DNA of 64,000 bases from Tetraselmis striata (GCA_006384855.1 VCJN01001150.1:186001-250000); one strand, 5' to 3'; shown: positions 34,301-45,418, counted from the stretch's first letter. A program made the numbers and translations. Notes: generated by a model from the letters alone, not told the origin.

Positions 34301-37300
34301 GGTGTGGGGCGGGGGTGGGCGCGGGAGTGGGCGCGGGAGTGGGCGCTGGTGTGGGCGTGGGAGTAGGCGCGGGAGTGGGCGCCGGAGTGGGGGCGGTTGT
34401 GGGCGCGGGTGTGGGGGCAGGGGTGGGAGCGGGAGTGGGTGCCAGTGTGGGGGCGGGAGTGGGCGCGGGGGTGGGCGCCGGTGTGGGGGCGGGGGTGGGC
34501 GCGGGTGTGGGAGCGGGTGTGGGGGCAGGGTGGGCGCGGGAGTGGGCGCCGGTGTGGGGGCAGGAGTGGGCGCGGGGGTGGGCGCCGGTGTGGGGCAGGG
34601 GTGGGCGCGGGGGTGGGCGCCGGTGTGGGGGCAGGAGTGGGCGCGGGGGTGGGCGCCGGTGTGGGGGCGGGGTGGGCGCGGGAGTGGGCGCGGGAGTGGG
34701 CGCGGGAGTGGGAGCAGGGTGGGAGCGGGAGTGGGTGCCAGTGTGGGGGCGGGAGTGGGTGCCGGTGTGGGGGCGGGGTGGGCGCGGGGGTGGGCGCCGG
34801 TGTGGGGGCGGGGGTGGGCGCCGGTGTGGGCGCCGGAGTGGGGGCGGTTGTGGGCGCGGGTGTGGGGGCAGGGGTGGGAGCAGGAGTGGGTGCCAGTGTG
34901 GGCGCGGGGGTGGGCGCCGGTGTGGGGGCGGGGGTGGGCGCCGGTGTGGGAGCGGGTGTGGGGGCAGGGGTGGGCGCGGGGGTGGGCGCGGGAGTGGGCG
35001 CCGGTGTGGGGGCAGGAGCGGGCGCGGGGGTGGGCGCCGGTGTGGGGGCAGGGGTGGGCGCGGGGGTGGGCGCCGGTGTGGGGGCGGGGGTGGGCGCCGG
35101 TGTGGGAGCGGGTGTGGGGGCAGGGGTGGGCGCGGGGGTGGGCGCGGGAGTGGGCGCCGGTGTGGGGGCAGGAGTGGGCGCGGGGGTGGGCGCCGGTGTG
35201 GGGGCAGGGGTGGGCGCGGGGGTGGGCGCCGGTGTGGGGGCAGGAGTGGGCGTGGGGGTGGGCGCGGGGGTGGGCGCCGGTGTGGGGGCGGGGGTGGGCG
35301 CGGGTGTGGGCGCCGGTGTGGGCGCAGGGGTGGGCGCCGGTGTGGGGGCGGGTGTGGGGGCAGGGGTGGGCGCGGGAGTGGGCGCGGGTGTGGGGGCAGG
35401 GGTGGGCGCAGGTGTGGGGGCAGGGGTGGGCGAGGGAGTGGGCAGAGCGGGCAGAGTTTGTACAGGTGTAGGCGCCGGGGTATTATTAGGATTAGTTGGT
35501 GGTGTATTATTTGGTGTTGGTGCGGGAGTGGGCGCCGGTGTAGGTACTGAGGTAGGCGCAGGGGTGGGGGCGGGGGACCCAGACGGCCTGCACTCACAAC
35601 AAGGCCCACGAGGACATTGGCCGATGGATGAACACTGGCTATTACTCACAAACACAACCCCCAGGGCGTCACAGGCATCACGACAATTTGACCCGCAATT
35701 TCCAGAGCAGAAGCCATCTCCATTAGCACAAATGCCAGAAAGCGTGGGCGCAGGTGTGGGTGCTGGGGTGGGCGCGGGAGTGGGTGCCGGTGTGGGGGCG
35801 GGGGTGGGGGCAGGGGTGGGCGCGGGAGTGGGCGCCGGTGTGGGGGCAGGGGTGGGTGCGGGAGTGGGCGCGGGAGTGGGTGCCGGTGTGGGGGCGGGGG
35901 TGGGAGCGAGAGTGGGGGCAGGGGTGGGGGCGGGTGTGGGCGCGGGTGTGGGCGCGGGTGTGGGGGCAGGGGTGGGCGCGGGAGTGGGGGCAGGGGTGGG
36001 CGCGGGAGTGGGCGCAGGAGTGGGGGCAGGGGTGGGCGAAGGAGTGGGCGCCGGTGTGGGGGCAGGGGTGGGCGCGGGAGTGGGCGCAGGAGTGGGGGCA
36101 GGGGTGGGCGCGGGAGTGGGCGCGGGAGTGGGGGCAGGGGTGGGCGCGGGAGTGGGCGCGGGCGTGGGCGAGGGAGTGGGCGCGGGGGTGGGGGCGAGGG
36201 TGGGCGCGGGAGTGGGGGCAGGGGTGGGCGCGGGAGTGGGCGCGGGAGTGGGGCAGGGGTGGGCGCGGGGGTTGGCGCTGGTGTGGGGGCAGGGGTGGGC
36301 GCGGGAGTGGGCGCGGGAGTGGGCGCCGGTGTGGGGGCAGGGGTGGGTGCGGGAGTGGGCGCGGGAGTGGGTGCCGGTGTGGGGGCGGGGGTGGGAGCAG
36401 GAGTGGGGGCAGGGGTGGGGGCGGGGTGGGGGCGGGAGTGGGAGCGGGAGTGGGCGCTGGTGTGGGGGCAGGGGTGGGCGCGGGTGTGGGGGTAGGGGTG
36501 GGCGCGGGAGTGGGCGCCGGTGTGGGAGCAGGAGTGGGGGCAGGGGTGGGGGCGGGGGTGGGGGCAGGGGTGGGGGCGGGAGTGGGAGCGGGAGTGGGCG
36601 CTGGTGTGGGGGCAGGGGTGGGCGAGGGTGTGGGGGCCGGGGTGGGCGCGGGAGTGGGCGCCGGTGTGGGGGCAGGGGTGGGCGAGGGTGTGGGGGCCGG
36701 GGTGGGCGCGGGAGTGGGCGCCGGTGTGGGGGCAGGGGTGGGCGAGGGAGTGGGCACGGGTGTGGGGGCCGGGGTGGGCGCGGGAGTGGGTGCCGGTGTG
36801 GGGGCGGGGGTGGGCGCGGGAGTGGGCGCCGGTGTGGGGGCAGGGGTGGGGGCGGGAGTCGGCGCGGGTGTGGGGGCAGGGGTGGGCGCGGGAGTTGGTG
36901 CAGGTGTGGGGGCAGGGGTTGGTGATGGCGTCGGGACAGGGGTAGGCTGAGGGGGCAGAGTTTGGACTGGTGTAGGTGCAGGGGTATTGTTAGGTGCAGG
37001 GGTGGCACTTGGCGTGGGGGCGGGGGTGGGCGCAGGAGTGGGCGCCGGTGTGGGCGCGGGATTGGGGGCTGGTGTGGGCGCTGGGGTTGGTGATGGCGTC
37101 GGGACAGGGGTAGGCTGAGGGGGCAGAGTTTGGACCGGTGTAGGTGCAGGGGTATTGTTAGGCGCAGGTGTGGTACTTGGCGTGGGCAGAGGTGTCGGAG
37201 CTGGGGTGGGCACCGGTGTTGGCACCGGTGATGGCGCTTGAGTTGATACTGGATCGGGGGAATCACTGCTGCTCACTTGGCTTTCGTCTTCAGATTCAGA

Positions 37301-38368
37301 GGTCACGTCGTCGTTCTCATCATCTTGAGATCCCGAGGCGGAGACATCGTCGTCGTTTTCAGAGGAGACGTCGTCGTTGCTATCATCTTCAGATGACGCA
37401 TCGTCGTCGCCGTCATCATCTGAGAACACGTCGTCGCCGTCGTCATCTGAGGACACGTCGTCCCCGTCGTCATCTGAGGACACGTCGTCGCCGTCGTCAT
37501 CTGACGACACACCGTTGTCGTCTTCGGAGGATGCGTTGTCGTCTCTGTCGCTCTCTGCGGACTCGTCGTCGCCCCCGTCGCTATCGGAGGGCTCGTCATC
37601 ATCGTCCTCAGACGCCACTCCGACGCCCTCATCCTGAGAATCGGACGGCACGTCGTCAACGTCAGCCTGGGAGGCAGGGGACGCGTCGTCCTCTGAATTA
37701 GCTGCGGCGCTGTCGGCCTCGGCGTCGGCCTCCGACTCCACTTCCACCTCCACCGTGCGGTCTGTCACGTCTGGCAACGTGGGCGCGAGATCAAGGCCGT
37801 AGAACTGCTCGGCATCGTCTTCGTTATCAGCTGATACTCTAGACTCTCGAGTCTCGAAGGAGCAGTAGGCTGGCTTGCCGCTGGGAGACCCGCTTTCGAA
37901 CAGCTCGTCGAAGTGGGTCGCCAGAGCGGAGCACCAAGAGTCGTACAGTCGCAGGTCGTCTTCGCTCGCGGCGGGCGCTGTCGTGAGGGAGCCATCTGAC
38001 TCAAAGCACTGCAGCGCTACAGAGCACAGGCAGCAAGACGATAGGGGGTCGCTTGACGTAAAGCTGCGACCGGAACGCAGTTCCCAGTTCTCCAGCGGAA
38101 GGGTGGTGTTGGTTAGCGGAACCACGCATGAGTCAAGCGCCAGCGGGCAAGACAAGCGAACCGGCGCTGGCGACGTTTGGCTGGCTACGGAAAGAACACC
38201 ATGGGGGCCGGACCGCGCGACTGATGAGGTCGCCGGCGCAGGAGCGTCGTTGGCAGCAGCAAACACGGCGCGGGAGAACGCTTCAATGAAGCTGTTCCCG
38301 CTGACAAACGCGGGAGAGGTAGCCAGAAGGGCCACTAGCAGCAGCGCGGTAAGGTTGTGGGCGCGCAT
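22397..38368 (-). CDS. Giant secreted Pro-Thr-Pro-Ala-repeat matrix protein with Cys-rich modules and a novel C-terminal repeat domain
   Basis: Predicted wall or extracellular-matrix protein of ~5,300 codons. The start [20 protein letters not shown] (38368) is a signal peptide. Then come a Cys-bearing region (~38200-37850), an acidic Ser/Asp region (~37780-37270) with four ~10-residue DDDGDDVSS repeats, and ~12.4 kb of APTPAPTP repeats (37250-24870), a hydroxyproline-rich-glycoprotein pattern. A 10-Cys module ([19 protein letters not shown]) interrupts it twice (35745-35578, 33107-32940). Cys-rich domains at ~24870-24440 and ~24225-23950, RRRHLLQ (~23935) and a C-terminal domain of eight ~36-residue repeats (~23325-22440) follow, to the stop at 22397-22399. 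Outside the repeats the frame is clean and no intron is needed. Inside the array many one-base losses in G5 runs shift the frame, so it does not translate through as assembled. Two adjacent genes are possible, but only one signal peptide and one C-terminus are seen. Confidence 0.8.
24870..37250. repeat. PTPA-coding tandem repeat array, about 12.4 kb
   Basis: Plus strand is a near-continuous GTGGGCGCGGGAGTGGGCGC pattern with 6-bp and 12-bp base periods and longer higher-order blocks. All six frames are open over long spans (plus: Gly-Val-Gly-Ala, Gly-Arg-Gly-Ser, Trp-Ala-Arg-Glu; minus: [12 protein letters not shown]). Only the Pro-Thr-Pro-Ala frame joins the signal peptide and the Cys-rich modules, so the others are shadows. 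Confidence 0.95.
32818..35756. repeat. Internal segmental duplication, 2,638-bp offset
   Basis: 32818-33118 and 35456-35756 are nearly identical. Each contains the [12 protein letters not shown] segment, the 10-Cys module and the LSGICANGD boundary. The similarity extends into the PT arrays on the coding-upstream side (33118-33820 resembles 35756-36400). One change inside the Cys module turns SNCRD into SKCRD in the lower-coordinate copy. Confidence 0.9.
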
Positions 38369-38470
38369 AGCTGTCGACTTCTCCGTTTCGGAGCAGAGGC
38401 GGGGCGGAGGCACGAAACTGCCGCTGTGACGATGAGATAGTAATGGACACTAGCGGAACCAGTGGCAGGA

Positions 38471-38480
38471 TATAATAATA
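38471..38480 (-). promoter_or_regulatory. Possible TATA-like box of the giant matrix gene
   Basis: TATTATTATA on the minus strand lies about 105 bp upstream of the chosen ATG, in otherwise GC-rich surroundings. The assignment is positional only. Confidence 0.3.
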
Positions 38481-39005
38481 GCCACCAGCCGACCAGGGAT
38501 CAGACGACCCGTCAGATGACGTATAACCCGCAGAGGGGCGCTCGTCCATTGTGCGTGCTCGTCGGCTCGTCGCGATGAGTCAAGTAGCCCATACGCTCTG
38601 CGGCTCCAGTAAGGGGCAAAGTATAGGTGCATCGTTATGATGCGGCTGCTCGATCATGGTCAGGCTCCGAAGCACTCGTGCGATACATAAATCCTTACTG
38701 TTACTTTACACCAACTTGTTTTTTTTCGCCCCCGGGACAGGACTGGCACTTTACACCAACTTACACTTGCACCAACTACGTTAAAGGGCGTGCTCAAAAC
38801 CATGTGACCAGTGCGAGGGGTCGCGCGAGGCCCGAGGAGTCGCGGAGACTACCCTGTACCAAGCCAGTACCGCTCAGTGAAGGCCACCAAGTACCCAATA
38901 TACAGGTGGCTGCCTTGGTGACGTGATTTCGCGTACGACGGGCGTGCACATTCGTCATTAATTTTAGGGATAAATACAAAACAGGGTACAATTCTATCTT
39001 ATTTG
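38481..39005. other. Upstream intergenic region
   Basis: Presumed promoter of the giant gene on the minus side, then AT-richer sequence with a duplicated CTTTACACCAACTT (about 38704 and 38750). No ORF is supported. Confidence 0.4.
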
Positions 39006-39773
39006 GCCACTTACGCAATCACCGAGTATTTTAGTATTTTGGTATTATTCTCTCATCAAAATACTAAAATACCGTGTCGCGACGACCGTGATGACGCGAT
39101 TACACTTTTACGAGTATTTTAGTACTTCAAAATACTCCCTCGGAGCCACCCTAGTATTTTGACCCACTGTACTTAAGTACTTTACTGCTGGCTCGGAGCC
39201 TCATCTGCCGGGCATCCGGCGCGCGGGCCTGCCGATTCACCACCCGGCGGGCTGCGGCTGCATTGAGATCTCCTCCAGCATACCGCCTGCCATCCCCGTG
39301 AATGACACCTTCCCGCTGCCCGACGACAGTGAGAAGGATGGGCGAGTCCCCACACCGTTAACAACGAGGCGGGCGGAGATGGCGGTGGTGCTGCGCCTAC
39401 TACGGGCCCCGCACCGCCTCCTACGGAAAAGAGGAGTTCTCCCTCGCCAGCTGAGGCGCCTGCTGATCTCGAGCAAGACCCCGAGGACTACAGCCAGGGC
39501 AAGAAAGGGGGAGACGCACGCCGCGGGCGGGAGATGACGACGTTGGAGTCGATTTTGTATGCCCGTGCTGGAAACGAAGTTTGCCAGCGAGGCGCGAGGC
39601 GCGACGAGGAGTCGCTGCATCTACAAGCAGTAAGACTAGATGGATGCCGAGTGCAAGAAATACTAAATTACGGTGCGGCCACTTCCGTCAGGGGGTATCA
39701 GTATTTTGGTATTTTGGTATTTTCCGGGCTAAAATGCCAAAATACCAGAATACTCGGTAATTGCGTAAGTGGC
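39006..39773. mobile_element. MITE-like element with GCCACTTACGCAAT termini (768 bp)
   Basis: Left end GCCACTTACGCAATCACCGA and the reverse complement of the right end GCCACTTACGCAATTACCGA match over about 40 bp. Both run into AGTATTTTGGTATTTT sequences that are themselves partly palindromic. The interior (about 39180-39640) is GC-rich with coding-like composition (EQDPEDYSQGKKGGDARRGR in one plus frame). It has no transposase motif and may be a captured gene fragment. No clear target duplication was found. Confidence 0.55.
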
Positions 39774-39998
39774 TTTAGTAGATCAGGGTCAAACGTCACA
39801 GCGCACTAAAAAGCCGAAATCTGCAAAAATAATTACCTGCTCACGAACCCACACCCCACAGCGCCAAGCACACTCAAGAAGCCCTAACACCCACCCAGCC
39901 ATATCCCATAGGCATAGTTGGGTCTCTAGAGTGGCACGTGGTCGGTGGTGGGGCGTCCTGCGTGCTTAGGCACCCGTGTGAAAAAGTGTTACAAATAT

Positions 39999-40025
39999 GG
40001 GTTCTGCCGGCAGTCGGCAGAACCC
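39999..40025. repeat. Perfect 11-bp stem hairpin
   Basis: GGGTTCTGCCG and CGGCAGAACCC are separated by GCAGT. It stands at the start of a long plus-strand open frame, with no poly-T after it. Its role is unknown. 39774-39998 before it holds no feature. Confidence 0.6.
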
Positions 40026-40218
40026 CCATCCTCACACCATTTGCCGTGCACCATACAATGGGGTACGGCGAAGCTACCGTGGACACTGGCGATGGATCGG
40101 GCCCGCAAAAGGTCCGACACGACTTACGAGGGCCCGGTGGAGTGTTCGTGAAGCGTGGGCCTACCTTAACAGACCGCTGGCGGAGGCAGCGGGCCGGCAG
40201 CGGTCCGCAGCAGCGCAC

Positions 40219-41850
40219 ATGCGGGCCGCGTTGATCGCGTTACCCATGCCAGCGGCAGCGGCCCAGCCAACCCCACACCTGCACGGGAGACTGAGGAGGA
40301 CCGTCCGGCAGCGCCGGGAGGCAACCGTAGAGGCCATGGTAGATTCTTTGTGTGCCGAGCTGGCAGCGGAGCGCCGGCTCCTAATAAAGGAACATGCTGC
40401 CACGCATGCGCAGCAGATTAGTGCCGTGTCGCAGCGGCCAGTGGCCGCGCAGCAAGATGTGGCTATAGTGCGGCACCAGGAGGCTCGCCGGGCCAGAGAA
40501 CACGTACGCTATCTCAAACGCATGCATGGATCTACCAGCGACAGCGATAGCGACAAGGAGAGCGACGGTGGCACGATTCAGCCGCTGCAGAAAGCCGGCC
40601 GGCCAGTAGGCGCGGGCGCAGGCAAGAAAAAGATTCCGCTGCTGCATGTCGAGGACAACACAGGCGCAGCCGATGCAGACGACGCAGGTCCGGGTTGGGA
40701 GGCGACGCAGGACCTCCTGGAGTCTAGCCCGCAGGAGAGTGTGTGCAACGACGACGGGAAGGAGGTGGCGGAGCGGGTGGCCAGAGGTCGTACTGGGCGA
40801 CCAAGGTCACAGACTTTTTCAAGCGCAAGTTCGGTGGTGCTTGCGGTAGCAATGCCAACGATGCGGAGGCCCGCGCACCCGCTAGCATCGCAAGCCCCTT
40901 GCGAACCACATTATAAGCAAGCTCTTCCGGTCCTACCCGAAAGACGGCGACAAGAGACGGCTAGTGATGCATGGTACGAGGGAAGAGGATATCTCGTGCT
41001 AGCTTATTGGGCACTGCTTCATCGACCCGACAACAAGATGCCCTTTTCCTGCCCTAGCCCCTTTTGCCCGCGCCACAAACACAACAAGAAGACTGAAAAG
41101 GGGGGGCCGGGCACCCTCATCGCAGAGGCTGACCCGTGGCTACCAGAGGAGGGCAACGAGAGCCAGCGGATTGCCTTCATTCAGCAAGCCCATTTTGGTG
41201 CCAGGCCCGGCTTATTGAGGCGAGCCGTCTGGGGCACATCATGGCGGGACATGGTTACAAATCTTTTGCACAGTGAGAGACCTCATTACTATGCCGAGGA
41301 TCTACTTGTACACGGTGACTGTACGCTGCAACAAGGAAAAGGTAAGCTACCTAACACTGACACCAACAATCGTTATAATTGCTTGCTCGCTATCACTATT
41401 GATGTTGCTGCTATGTGTCGCTAAGATCCGGCGTTGTCCTGCAGAAGGTTATTGACTTCATCCGGAGCAAGGGGAAAGTTATCGGCTACAATGTCATTTA
41501 GAAGAAGGGCATCACGCTTTGCCTATCTGTGGAAACATGGGATGGAGATGAATGCAATGTGATGGTGGACAATTACCTCCATGTGTTGGAGTTGGCATAC
41601 GACACGGAGCATGCGGCGGTGGCATTCAAGCATGCTCGCAAGGTGTGGGAGCGCTACATCACACTCACGATGTTAATGAAGGAGACTCCCGGGCCCAATG
41701 CCAATGGGGCGTGGAAGCACCATGCAAACAAAGTCAGAGCTGCCGCCAAGGAGTTTTGTGCAAACGCTCATTCAGGTGCCATGCGTAAGCAGTTGTCAGG
41801 TAGTCTACCTTCACCATCTGCAGGGGCATATCCCCGAGTATTGAGATGAT
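40219..41850 (+). pseudogene. Element-type ORF of unknown family, possibly with one intron
   Basis: An open frame from 40219 (MRAALIALPMPAAAAQ) to 41424 encodes a basic and coiled N-terminal part (EAMVDSLCAELAAERRLLIK, REHVRYLKRMHG), a Ser/Asp patch, then CPSPFCPRHKHNK and HFGARPGLLRRAVWGTSWRD. A strong donor (AAAAG/GTAAGC at 41341) and acceptor (TCCTGCAG at 41440) are present. Beyond it one frame reads VIDFIRSKGKVIGYNVI, a TAG at 41499-41501, then SVETWDGDECNVMVDNYLHV and KHARKVWERYITLTMLMKE. The donor phase does not fit this frame and the TAG is in frame, so I treat it as decayed. The layout (Cys/His cluster plus acidic residues) would suit a transposase, but no catalytic triad is recognised. 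Confidence 0.35.
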
Positions 41851-42783
41851 GGGCTTGCTAGTCCCGTACGGCGATGAGGGCGTAGAGCGGGTAAAGAGAG
41901 CGCCAACCAATAGACGAGGGGAGGGGGGGGGGGAGCAAGTTGCGGGAAAGCAACGTAGATCCCGAGCTGTGCAGATAGCAAGCCACGTTGCTATCAAGCG
42001 GCACAATGTTGTACGCGCCAAACCTATCACGGGCAGGCGCGCCCACCAGAAACCCCCCGTGAAGCGGCAGCATGCCTTACCGGTGACGCAAGAGAAGCAC
42101 CGTGCCACACTTAGCAGGGTGTTGGAGCAGGAATATAATGTAGTATCATTACATGTGACTATGGGGCGTTAATACATCATGTGTCTCACCGCCCAGCATA
42201 CCCAGATCACGCGACGCATGCTCGGATGGGCAACGTGATTGATTCCAGTGCGGTTGGGATCAAAGGGAATGTTAGATATATCTGTTAGGGTTGCGCCTAG
42301 CGACTACCCTAATACCATCACAACCCGCGACATTTTATGACCAAGTAATCATACTTATGTACTGATATTACAACATGCGTGTTATTACTGCTACAGCCAC
42401 AACCAGACGCTAGTAATATTCCCTGCAACATACAGTAAGCGCGCCAACTAAATCATCGGGACAGCGCTACTAGCTGCCTATCCGCGGTACCGACGAGTCG
42501 GACCGCTACATGATAGATATGTAATGCCACCGGCATATTGTAACAAATTACATTCTGCAACCAACTCAATTCGCCAAAATACTACGAGTAGAGCCATGTA
42601 TCATTAAGTACTGCCACGAGTACTTACACTGGTTTCAGCTTCATGTTACGATCCATCTCCGCCTGCCGACCCACCGCGACCTGCTCTCGCACGCACGACG
42701 ATACATTCGTGATTTCGCTGGTCATGCCGACGCTTGGTAACGATTATGAACCCTTTTAACCTTTGTCCGAGTCGCGTGTCACC
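41851..42783. other. Intergenic / remnant sequence
   Basis: 41846-42172 has a basic plus-strand open frame that may be the tail of the preceding remnant. 42180-42780 is AT-richer with no supported feature. Confidence 0.3.
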
Positions 42784-43818
42784 ATGGCATCGCAGCGGAG
42801 CGCCCGTCAAGCCCGCTACTCTCCCGGTGGTCCACCCGCCGAGCAATCCATGCGTCAAATTGTCGAGAAGATGCTGGAAGCCCGTGTTATGGCACCAACT
42901 CAGAACATATCTTTCACAAACTCGCCGACGTTCATGATCTCCCAGCAGTCAAGGCCTTTCTAAAGAGTGTCGACAAGGAGATTTCCGACCGCAACAAGCT
43001 TTGGGTTGAGATGGAGGCATGGCTCGGTCGCCAGCTCAAGACCGATTATATCGCGGCTCACACCAACCAACTTGTGCTCAACAGCCATGAGCTTCAGGTT
43101 CACATTGTCATGGGCTGCGAGGTCCTCAGTCACTTCGCCAAGTATCAGGGTTGAAAACAAGCTTACATCAAGGCCGCTTTCCCCAACGGCATTCAGACAG
43201 CCGTCGGAGCTAGACTACGCGCGTGACATCTGCATCAAGCCGAGCGACCCCAAGATGGCTACTTGCTCTGTCGACTTGCAGCGCAAGATACAAGCTGCAT
43301 TTGCTTTGCTGCGTGAACCTTTCGCCGTGCCTGAGTACTTGCAAGTGCAGCGTATTTTCCATGCAATTCCCGAGCACGAGAGAGCCGAGGTGCAGAAGAT
43401 GGCTTACCACGCCAACGAGATTGTCTCGACTCATGAAGTACTTTTCAGACATCTCTCGGCTATCGACGAGGAGCACCGCCTCGCTGTCCAGAACGCCCAA
43501 CGGAGGCAGGCCAACATCAAGAATCACAAGCATCGCTACGAGGAGTATTCAGGTCGTTGCCACATGCCGACCTCCTCAAACCCGTGCGTGGTCACGCAAC
43601 AACGGAGCATCAACCAGTCAGCGCTGGCCCACAACAGCTTCAATAATCGTCAACCAAAAGAGAGTCGCTTCTCTGGTGAGTGCGCCAAATGCGGCAAAAA
43701 AGGCCAGTCAATTTATGAATGCCGCCATGCATCTGAACATGACAAAGAACGGTTCAAAGCCAAAGTGGCTGCTGATAATAAGCTAGCCAAGCAAGTCGAC
43801 AAGATCGACTTACATTAA
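42784..43818 (+). pseudogene. Gag-like retroelement protein with altered zinc knuckle
   Basis: Starts MASQRSARQARYSPGGPPAE at 42784. It shifts frame near 42888 to read KLADVHDLPAVKAFLKSVDK and EMEAWLGRQLKTDYIAAHTN, meets a TGA near 43152, and shifts again near 43195 to CIKPSDPKMATCSVDLQRKI, a helical capsid-like region and a basic C-terminus. The CCHC-type knuckle reads CAKCGKKGQSIYEC (about 43681-43722), with Gln where the zinc-binding His belongs. Length, order and the CxxCGKKG box fit an LTR-retrotransposon gag. No protease or pol follows directly. It is a dead copy. Confidence 0.6.
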
Positions 43819-43935
43819 AACAAATGACGGTGTTGGGAGGCATGCCAACCTGTGCCTCTCAATCTAATTGAGACAATTGACACTGACATGTCGCCGGGAA
43901 AAAGGGCGATTATTGAGTCAAAATGGGCACATTTC

Positions 43936-44003
43936 TGGACTCAAAATTGCATCCCCCTTAACTCAATATTGTACCCCTTTTGGGGGGTGCAATTTTGAGT
44001 CCA
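43936..44003. repeat. Hairpin of the GGACTCAAAA family
   Basis: TGGACTCAAAATTGCATCCC and GGGTGCAATTTTGAGTCCA, each with further C or G, face each other across ~24 bp, with one mismatch in the stem. Related palindromes with GAGTCAAAA occur at 56663-56714 and 57237-57288. Confidence 0.7.
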
Positions 44004-44404
44004 GCCTAACACTGTACGAATGTACTGTGAAACTGGCTTCCTTTTCTTGCCAACACTGTACGAGGTACTGTTCAGTGAAATGAACCTTCACTATGTACTA
44101 CACGCCTGTCCACCGCCCTTTGACGAGATGCGTCGCTACCCTTCCACGCCAACCGTTTTTTCTGGCCTCGAATGCTACGCCGCCACTGTGCGTCCCACTC
44201 ATCTACCCCTCGCAACCTCCCTCGCGCTTGTATTCTTTGAGGCATCTTAACGCTTCTCGGTGCACAAAAGCATGGCAGACCGTCCTCGCAGAGCAAAACG
44301 CACATCTGCCCGCTTGCACAGTTCTGTGCGTGGCGGGGACATCTGCGGCTGCACTTGGCTTTGACCCAACGAGCAGGGCTCTCGACACACTGCTAGTGAC
44401 CCCC

Positions 44405-45418
44405 ATGGCGCAAGATTCTCCGCAGATGCACTTGCGTTCCGGCAGGAGGGCGTCTCAGGCGCCAATACCCACGACTCAGCCCATGAGGCCCATGCAGCCG
44501 GGCGGTGGGCAACATGGAAGCGGACCGCTATGGCCCGGGGCCGGAGATTCGCAGCCTTCGCCTCACGGCGAGCCTCAGCCTGACCCCCCAAGCCTCAAGG
44601 TGTGCCACCTTTGGTCCCTCTCCCAGGAGCGACTCCAACGGTACACGGACTCGCATCTTCGGTCGCATCTCTTTTCAGGACGCCGTGGGCTGCGCTAAGC
44701 GCACCTCCCCGTCGCGCATCTCGACATGAGTGGTGACACCCGCCCCGTGTCCCACCCGTTTCGTGTTTTCGTCCTTGTATGCCAACGACCTCTAACAACT
44801 CATGCACGATCCGCAGTACCCGATGACCTCAGACTGCAGCAGAGGGGCAGGGATGAGAGCACGGTGAACATGCGGGCCTTCTTGGCCTCTGAAGACCACC
44901 GGCTTGTGTACAACGAGCTGCGGGGGATTTGCAGCGAGTATGTCCAAGAAGCTCACCGGCAGATGCGAATCTCGTCCCCTGGTAAAATGGCCCGGCAAAA
45001 GCCCTCGTCATGGCAGACCCGGACTACGGCTCGGGTCCTGCCAATGTCGACAACGTGGCGGGGGAGGGGGGGGGGGGGGGGGGGGGGGCTGCTCCTCATC
45101 ATCTTTCTCAATTGCTGCGCGCCACTCACTGCCGTCAGGAGGGGGCGAGATGTGACAATTGTCGACGCCTTGAAGTTGGTCGTCGGAGGAGATTCGGCGA
45201 CTTTAAGGGCGCATCTCTCGGAGCACCTCGGCAACCAACGTGGGTTCGTGTATGCGAGACGGCGAGAACCATGGCGGCGGCGAGAGATGCGGCACAGGAA
45301 CCCGGAGGCCCACATTGGGGACGACGGGTACGTCCTCCTGGACGTCAAAGCAGCGGTGGCTGAAGCCACCGCTGGCACGACTGACGAGCAAGAGATGCGG
45401 AGGGTGGAGAGAATTTAA
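44405..45418 (+). CDS. Coding-like region of unknown function in the left arm (two open frames)
   Basis: 44405-44697 reads MAQDSPQMHLRSGRRASQAP, then KVCHLWSLSQERLQRYTDSH to a stop. 44726-45418 reads MSGDTRPVSHPFRVFVLVCQ, SEDHRLVYNELRGICSEYVQ and a poly-G tract at 45061-45088 that would encode a Gly run. It ends in the first, partial ~595-bp unit (DGYVLLDVKAAVAEATAG). The poly-G tract behaves like the intron tracts elsewhere in this window, so this is probably two exons flanking an intron. Both arms keep these frames, hinting at selection or recent duplication. I do not recognise the protein. Confidence 0.35.
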
